64,000 bases of DNA, from contig JAOTOM010004142.1 in assembly GCA_034440615.1 (NCBI GenBank), forward strand, positions 165,164 to 229,163. The letters are read 5' to 3'. This stretch comes from Ashinkailepas kermadecensis. Its lineage: Eukaryota > Arthropoda > Thecostraca > Neolepadidae. Positions 60,269 through 64,000 of this stretch are shown one piece after another. Numbering within the stretch: the first letter of the stretch is position 1; the number at the start of each line of letters is the position of its first letter. Under the pieces are notes generated by a model. That model worked only from the letters and a program-made list of their open reading frames with translations, did not search any database and had not been told where the DNA came from. A program made the position numbers and the translations under genes.

Positions 60269-60604
60269 CGGCTGTGCCGACCGCACGCCAGACGGGTGCG
60301 GTCGGCCACACACGCGGGAATTAGTGTCGGCGCCGACGGTCGGCGGGCCGTGACGCAGGCGCGGTGTTATTGTGCGGCTGCAGCGACAGCGCCAGAGACG
60401 AATTGCCCGCCTGGCACAAAGGACGCGCCAGCCGGCAACGTACAGCAGACGTGCAGACACCCAGCAGACGGCAGACGCCGGGAACACGGCGACACCGGAC
60501 ACCAGGTGCGGGCACACTGGGTCTCATCTCACTCCCCCCCGCACGTACTTCAGCTTGCCGCGTTTCCGTCTCACCCGGCCTGTTATATCCCTCCGCACGT
60601 AGCA

Positions 60605-60927
60605 GGAGAATCCATAGCATGTCCATAGTAGGACTAGGGACTGGATGGGTCACCATCTCCCCGTGCACGTGATAGGAGAGTCCATAGCATAGGAGAGTCC
60701 ACAGTAGAACTAGGGACTGGACAGGTCACCATCTCCCGTGCACGTGGTAGGAGAGTCCATAGTATAGGAGAGTCCACAGTAGAACTAGGGACTGGACAGG
60801 TCACCATCTCCCCGTGCACGTGGTAGGAGAGTCCATAGCATAGGAGAGTCTACAGTAGGACTAGGGACTGGATAGGTCACCATCTCCCGTGCACGTGGTA
60901 GGAGAGTCCATAGCATATGATAGTCCA
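60605..60927. repeat. 76-bp minisatellite with CACGTG, next to the start exon
   Basis: About four copies contain GGAGAGTCCATAGCATAGGA, GGGACTGGACAGGTCACCAT and GTGCACGTGGTAG. Four of the five junctions keep CACGTG. The array ends 86 bp from the exon 1 donor. Confidence 0.95.
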
Positions 60928-61013
60928 CAGTATTACTGGGCAATCCATCCATCCAGCCATCATCGCAACAAATGTGGTAAAGAGTGGCAGTCAAGTTTTT
61001 CACATCAACTTAC

Positions 61014-61119
61014 CGTCATCCATATCTGGAGAGGGCCCGTCGCGCAGTGTTTGACCCGAGGTCACCACCAGCACACAGGCCACACAGGTGACACTCAGCA
61101 GACGTCCGAGGCCAACCAT
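61014..61119 (-). CDS. unc5: UNC5 netrin receptor, start and signal-peptide exon
   Basis: This exon encodes residues 1-35 and the first base of codon 36. It starts MVGLGRLLSV, followed by a hydrophobic core (VACVLVVTSG, residues 13-22), with a likely signal cleavage after about residue 22. The mature N-terminus would begin near QTLRDG, followed by DMDD. The start is supported by CGCCATGG context (G at -3 and +4) and an in-frame TGA 15 bases upstream at 61134-61132. The donor G|GTAAGT is at 61013. Phase 1 joins exactly to the Ig1 exon, which begins with the two missing bases of a Glu codon. Secretion-signal exons of this length are usual for Ig-family receptors. The identity is inferred from linkage, not from this short exon alone. 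Confidence 0.85.
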
Positions 61120-61153
61120 GGCGACACCTCGTCACAGAGGTACGGTCACACCT
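61120..61153 (-). promoter_or_regulatory. unc5: Short 5' UTR and probable splice acceptor
   Basis: On the minus strand, CTGACCCTGTCTGGTCTGTT is followed by CCAG|GTGTGACC, a pyrimidine-rich acceptor ending at 61152. CTGAC at the start of the tract could be the branch site. If used, the exon carries only 32 bases of UTR, and the promoter lies further right, in or beyond this window. If not used, the UTR is simply longer. Confidence 0.45.
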
Positions 61154-61579
61154 GGAACAGACCAGACAGGGTCAGCGAGGTCAGAGGTGACACCAGAATC
61201 CGACCAGACGGGATACGTAGGGTCACAGGTCGCACCTGGTCCATCATTATCAGCGCTCTGGATGGAGGAGAAAGCAACCCAGCACCGAGACTAAGTCAGC
61301 ATCTCCTCGGTTTTTGTCGCACCAGCCTAACGCACCAGCCTAACGCACCGGTTTGTGTCGCACCTGTCCTGTCCGGCACCTCCTGTGTACTTCTCGTACC
61401 AGCGTGGTCTCCTGCGTAGCAAAACATGTCGCCAGTGCTGGCCGCGGACGATTCCTAGCGCTGAGAAACATGTCTGGGTAGCGGCCAGTCCCACCAATCT
61501 GAGTATTAGCAGCCCTCAAGTGGGGCATTACCAGCTTAGCATCGATTCAGGCAGCGTGGGCAGAGGCGGAGGAAGCGGC
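61154..61579. other. Sequence upstream of the unc5 start exon
   Basis: CTAACGCACCAGC occurs twice at 61325-61350. I see no TATA box, initiator or exon with confidence. Confidence 0.4.
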
Positions 61580-61916
61580 GATGTTCAACAAAGTCGACGA
61601 GGCGGAGTGGTGAGACGCACTACTCAGACGCGGTGCCTCGTGCAAGCAGGTCGACTGCGGCTTCGTTTGCGTTCGAGGAACTCGAAGCGGCGACGTTCAA
61701 CAAAGTCGACGAGGCGGAGTGGTGAGACGCACTACTCAGACGCGGTGCCTCGTGCAAGCAGGTCGACTGCGGCTTCGTTTGCGTTCGAGGAACTCGAAGC
61801 GGCGACGTTCAACAAAGTCGACGAGGCGGAGTGGTGAGACGCACTACTCAGACGCGGTGCCTCGTGCAAGCAGATCGACTGCGGCTTCGTTTGCGTTCGA
61901 GGAACTCGAAGCGAGT
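61580..61916. repeat. 112-bp tandem repeat, three copies
   Basis: Copies start at 61580, 61692 and 61804 with GA(C/T)GTTCAACAAAGTCGAC and are nearly identical. Arms such as TTCGTTTGCGTTCGAGGAAC are shared. Frames across them are a by-product. Confidence 0.95.
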
Positions 61917-62689
61917 TGCCCGACACCAGACAGCGAGACCGGTCCGCGTCTTCGAGGCGCGTTCGTACACCAAAGTCCCGTGTAAATGGCACCGATTCCG
62001 CTTCCCGTGGCGGTCGAGTTACGATTGGATGCGTGGGAAACAAAGCGCGAGGGAGGGTGACGAACGGACAGGTCCTGGGAGCGGGCAGGTGCCAACTCGC
62101 CGCCCGGTGCAGAGAGGTTCAGTTTCGTTCGGATGCGAAGGCGCAGATCGTGGTGCTGATAGGTGCAAAGCCTCCAATTACACGGATCACAGCACACGCA
62201 GCACCGACGCGGAACACTGTTCCAGCAACGTTTACAGCAGGCGCGTGAGGAACTCGTGCAAACACGAGCAACTTCGTGGTGCGCGCTAACTCAATGCATC
62301 CCTGCACGACACACAAATAGACCGCTTGGTGACACAAAGTTCCCTCAGCATGACGGTCACTCGCTCACTTCCATGCAACGTCAAATCCATCCTGCGCAAC
62401 GAGGCTCGTATGTAATTCGTGATCAATTAGGAGCCTATTTATGGACTGCCGGCGAGGGGCTCTTTACAGACGAGGTCCGGGCACACATTATTCCTTTAGC
62501 AAGGGCATTAGCCTGTCCACAGATGCTGCGGCGGGATCCACGTTGTGGTCAACGTGTCATAGGCCTGGTTCGCCACGAGAAACGAGCGACGTTTGGAGGC
62601 CTGTGCGATCGGAGACGTCGCCAATAAGGCGGCGGCGACACGTGGCTAAACAGAGGTCACATTGGCTGGACGTCAGCCGACTTGTTCAT
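61917..62689. other. Upstream sequence, unassigned
   Basis: Open frames at 61916-62627 show no domain. Nothing else is recognised. Confidence 0.4.
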
Positions 62690-63198
62690 GCACCGGCGCC
62701 AGCGTCAGCCAGACCAGCGCCAGCCGGACCAGCGTCAGTCAGACCAGCGTCAGCCGGACCAGCGTCAGCCAGACCAGCGTCAGCCAGACCAGCGTCAGCC
62801 AGACCAGCGTCAGCCGGACCAGCGTCAGCCAGACCAGCGTCAGCCAGACCAGCGTCAGCCGGACCAGCGTCAGCCAGACCAGCGTCAGCCAGACCAGCGT
62901 CAGCCGGACCAGCGTCAGCCAGACCAGCGTCAGCCGGACCAGCGTCAGTCAGACCAGCGTCAGCCGGACCAGCGTCAGCCGGACCAGCGTCAGCCAGACC
63001 AGCGTCAGCCGGACCAGCGTCAGCCGGACCAGCGTCAGTCGGACCAGCGTCAGTCGGACCAGCGTCAGTCGGACCAGCGTCAGTCGGACCAGCGTCAGCC
63101 GGACCAGCGTCAGCCGGACCAGCGTCAGCCGGACCAGCGTCAGCCGGACCAGCGTCAGTCAGACCAGCGTCAGCCGGACCAGCGTCAGCCGGACCCGG
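62690..63198. repeat. 15-bp minisatellite, about 33 copies
   Basis: Unit CAGCCGGACCAGCGT, with CCGG/CCAG and GTCAG/GCCAG variants. All plus-strand frames are open because the unit has no stop and is a multiple of three. The frames give Ser/Thr/Val/Arg, Gln/Asp/Arg/Pro or Ala/Ser/Gly/Pro repeats. Confidence 0.97.
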
Positions 63199-64000
63199 AA
63201 GGCGTCGATAAGTCGGCCCATTGCGGGTCCACTCCAAAGGCGACTGGCGACAGAGCAGAGTTTCCAACTCCGGGAAGCCGGCAAAATATCTCCGCACAAA
63301 CTCGGAGCTCTTAAAACTTTTTGAAGCCTGTGCAGCCAGTGTAAAAGTTGTGTCGTACTTCACTGTCTTCCTCCGCTGGATTTGCGGCAGAGGGAGGCGG
63401 GAGACGGGAGACGGGAGACGGGGAGACTTCCGCAGAGTGCCTTGCCGATTTTGAGGTACCCGACTTTGCCAGCTTGTTGTCGCAAATTCCTCAGTGACAA
63501 ATGTGATGATAATCGACTGGGTAGCACGGTTCGGAATGTGGCCACCTTACACCTGTCACGTGCAGGATGGGGTGAATACTCAGAAATATTGGATTGAAAG
63601 CATGGGTGCACAACTGCAGAGATAACCTCTGCATCGTTGAAAGTTTGAGATTGTATTTATTTGGCGATGAAGTGGCAATAAATGGATTGGTTCGAGCCTA
63701 ACGCACAAAGCAAAGCTATGGCAAGCCTACCAATTAATTCATGTGGTTTTCGTGATTTGCTTACTTTTGAGGGGTAATAATCACCGAACACCATGAATGC
63801 TGATGTATCTCCCAATGTTTTCTAGATGATTATGGGACTGGAATTTCCCGCCTCCCTTCAAGCACCTAACCTCCGACCGTTTGAAATGGCCTCTTTATCA
63901 TGTACTCCTGGGTTTGACCTTGTAATCCTGAATGCGACCTTGTACCCTTCACACCTCGATCATATCCACTCTGCATCCCTTGAATGTGACCTTGACTTCT
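63199..64000. other. Upstream sequence, unassigned, repeat beginning at the edge
   Basis: A short GACGGGA repeat is at 63401-63423. From about 63910 to the end, TGACCTTGTAATCC-like words recur (GACCTTGTA, GCGACCTTGTACCC, GTGACCTTGACTTC), which may be the start of another array. No gene is seen. Confidence 0.45.

Noticed and set aside
62441..63363. Repeat proteins of 210-256 codons (Ser/Thr/Val, Gln/Asp/Arg/Pro, Ala/Gly/Pro)
   Set aside because: All three plus frames and a minus frame are open across the 15-bp array. No signal peptide, splice context or unique domain supports one over another.

Overview
The window is a stretch of animal nuclear genome, almost all of it intron. I find one protein-coding gene, a netrin receptor of the UNC5 family on the minus strand. 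Three coding exons can be read and joined without a frame error. The start and signal-peptide exon is at 61119-61014, the first immunoglobulin (Ig1) exon at 46386-46030, and the second (Ig2) exon at 856-572. Every junction is phase 1. Together they encode the first 249 residues plus one base. The thrombospondin, transmembrane, ZU5 and death-domain exons expected of the family must lie beyond position 1. Intron 1 is 14.6 kb and intron 2 is 45.2 kb. An acceptor-like site at 61152 suggests a separate non-coding first exon further right.

The host is a metazoan, most likely an invertebrate: very large introns, moderate to high GC and tRNA-derived SINEs. The sequence alone does not give the species. 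An arthropod such as a crustacean is only a guess.

The rest is repeat. About thirty minisatellite or microsatellite arrays cover roughly a sixth of the window. Their unit lengths are 5, 15, 18, 19, 21, 23, 24, 25, 28, 31-32, 43, 60, 71, 76 and 112 bp. The largest are a 25-bp array at 15.2-17.5 kb and a 21-bp array at 50.5-52.2 kb. They create long open frames on both strands that I do not regard as genes. There are also several tRNA-headed SINEs, four of one family with target-site duplications, plus short hAT-like and foldback elements and one LINE 3' coding relic. A 6.5-kb TIR-bounded element sits inside an AT microsatellite and contains the 21-bp array.

Layout: 1-571, intron 3 start with a splice-donor-derived minisatellite; 572-856, Ig2 exon; 857-46029, intron 2 with most arrays and SINEs; 46030-46386, Ig1 exon; 46387-61013, intron 1 with the 6.5-kb element and two CACGTG-bearing arrays near the first coding exon; 61014-61151, start exon and short 5' UTR; 61152-64000, upstream sequence with 112-bp and 15-bp arrays.

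The observation most worth following is at 334-571. There the last 13 bases of the Ig2 exon and its splice donor are reiterated about nine times, giving a row of about eight near-identical donor sites.
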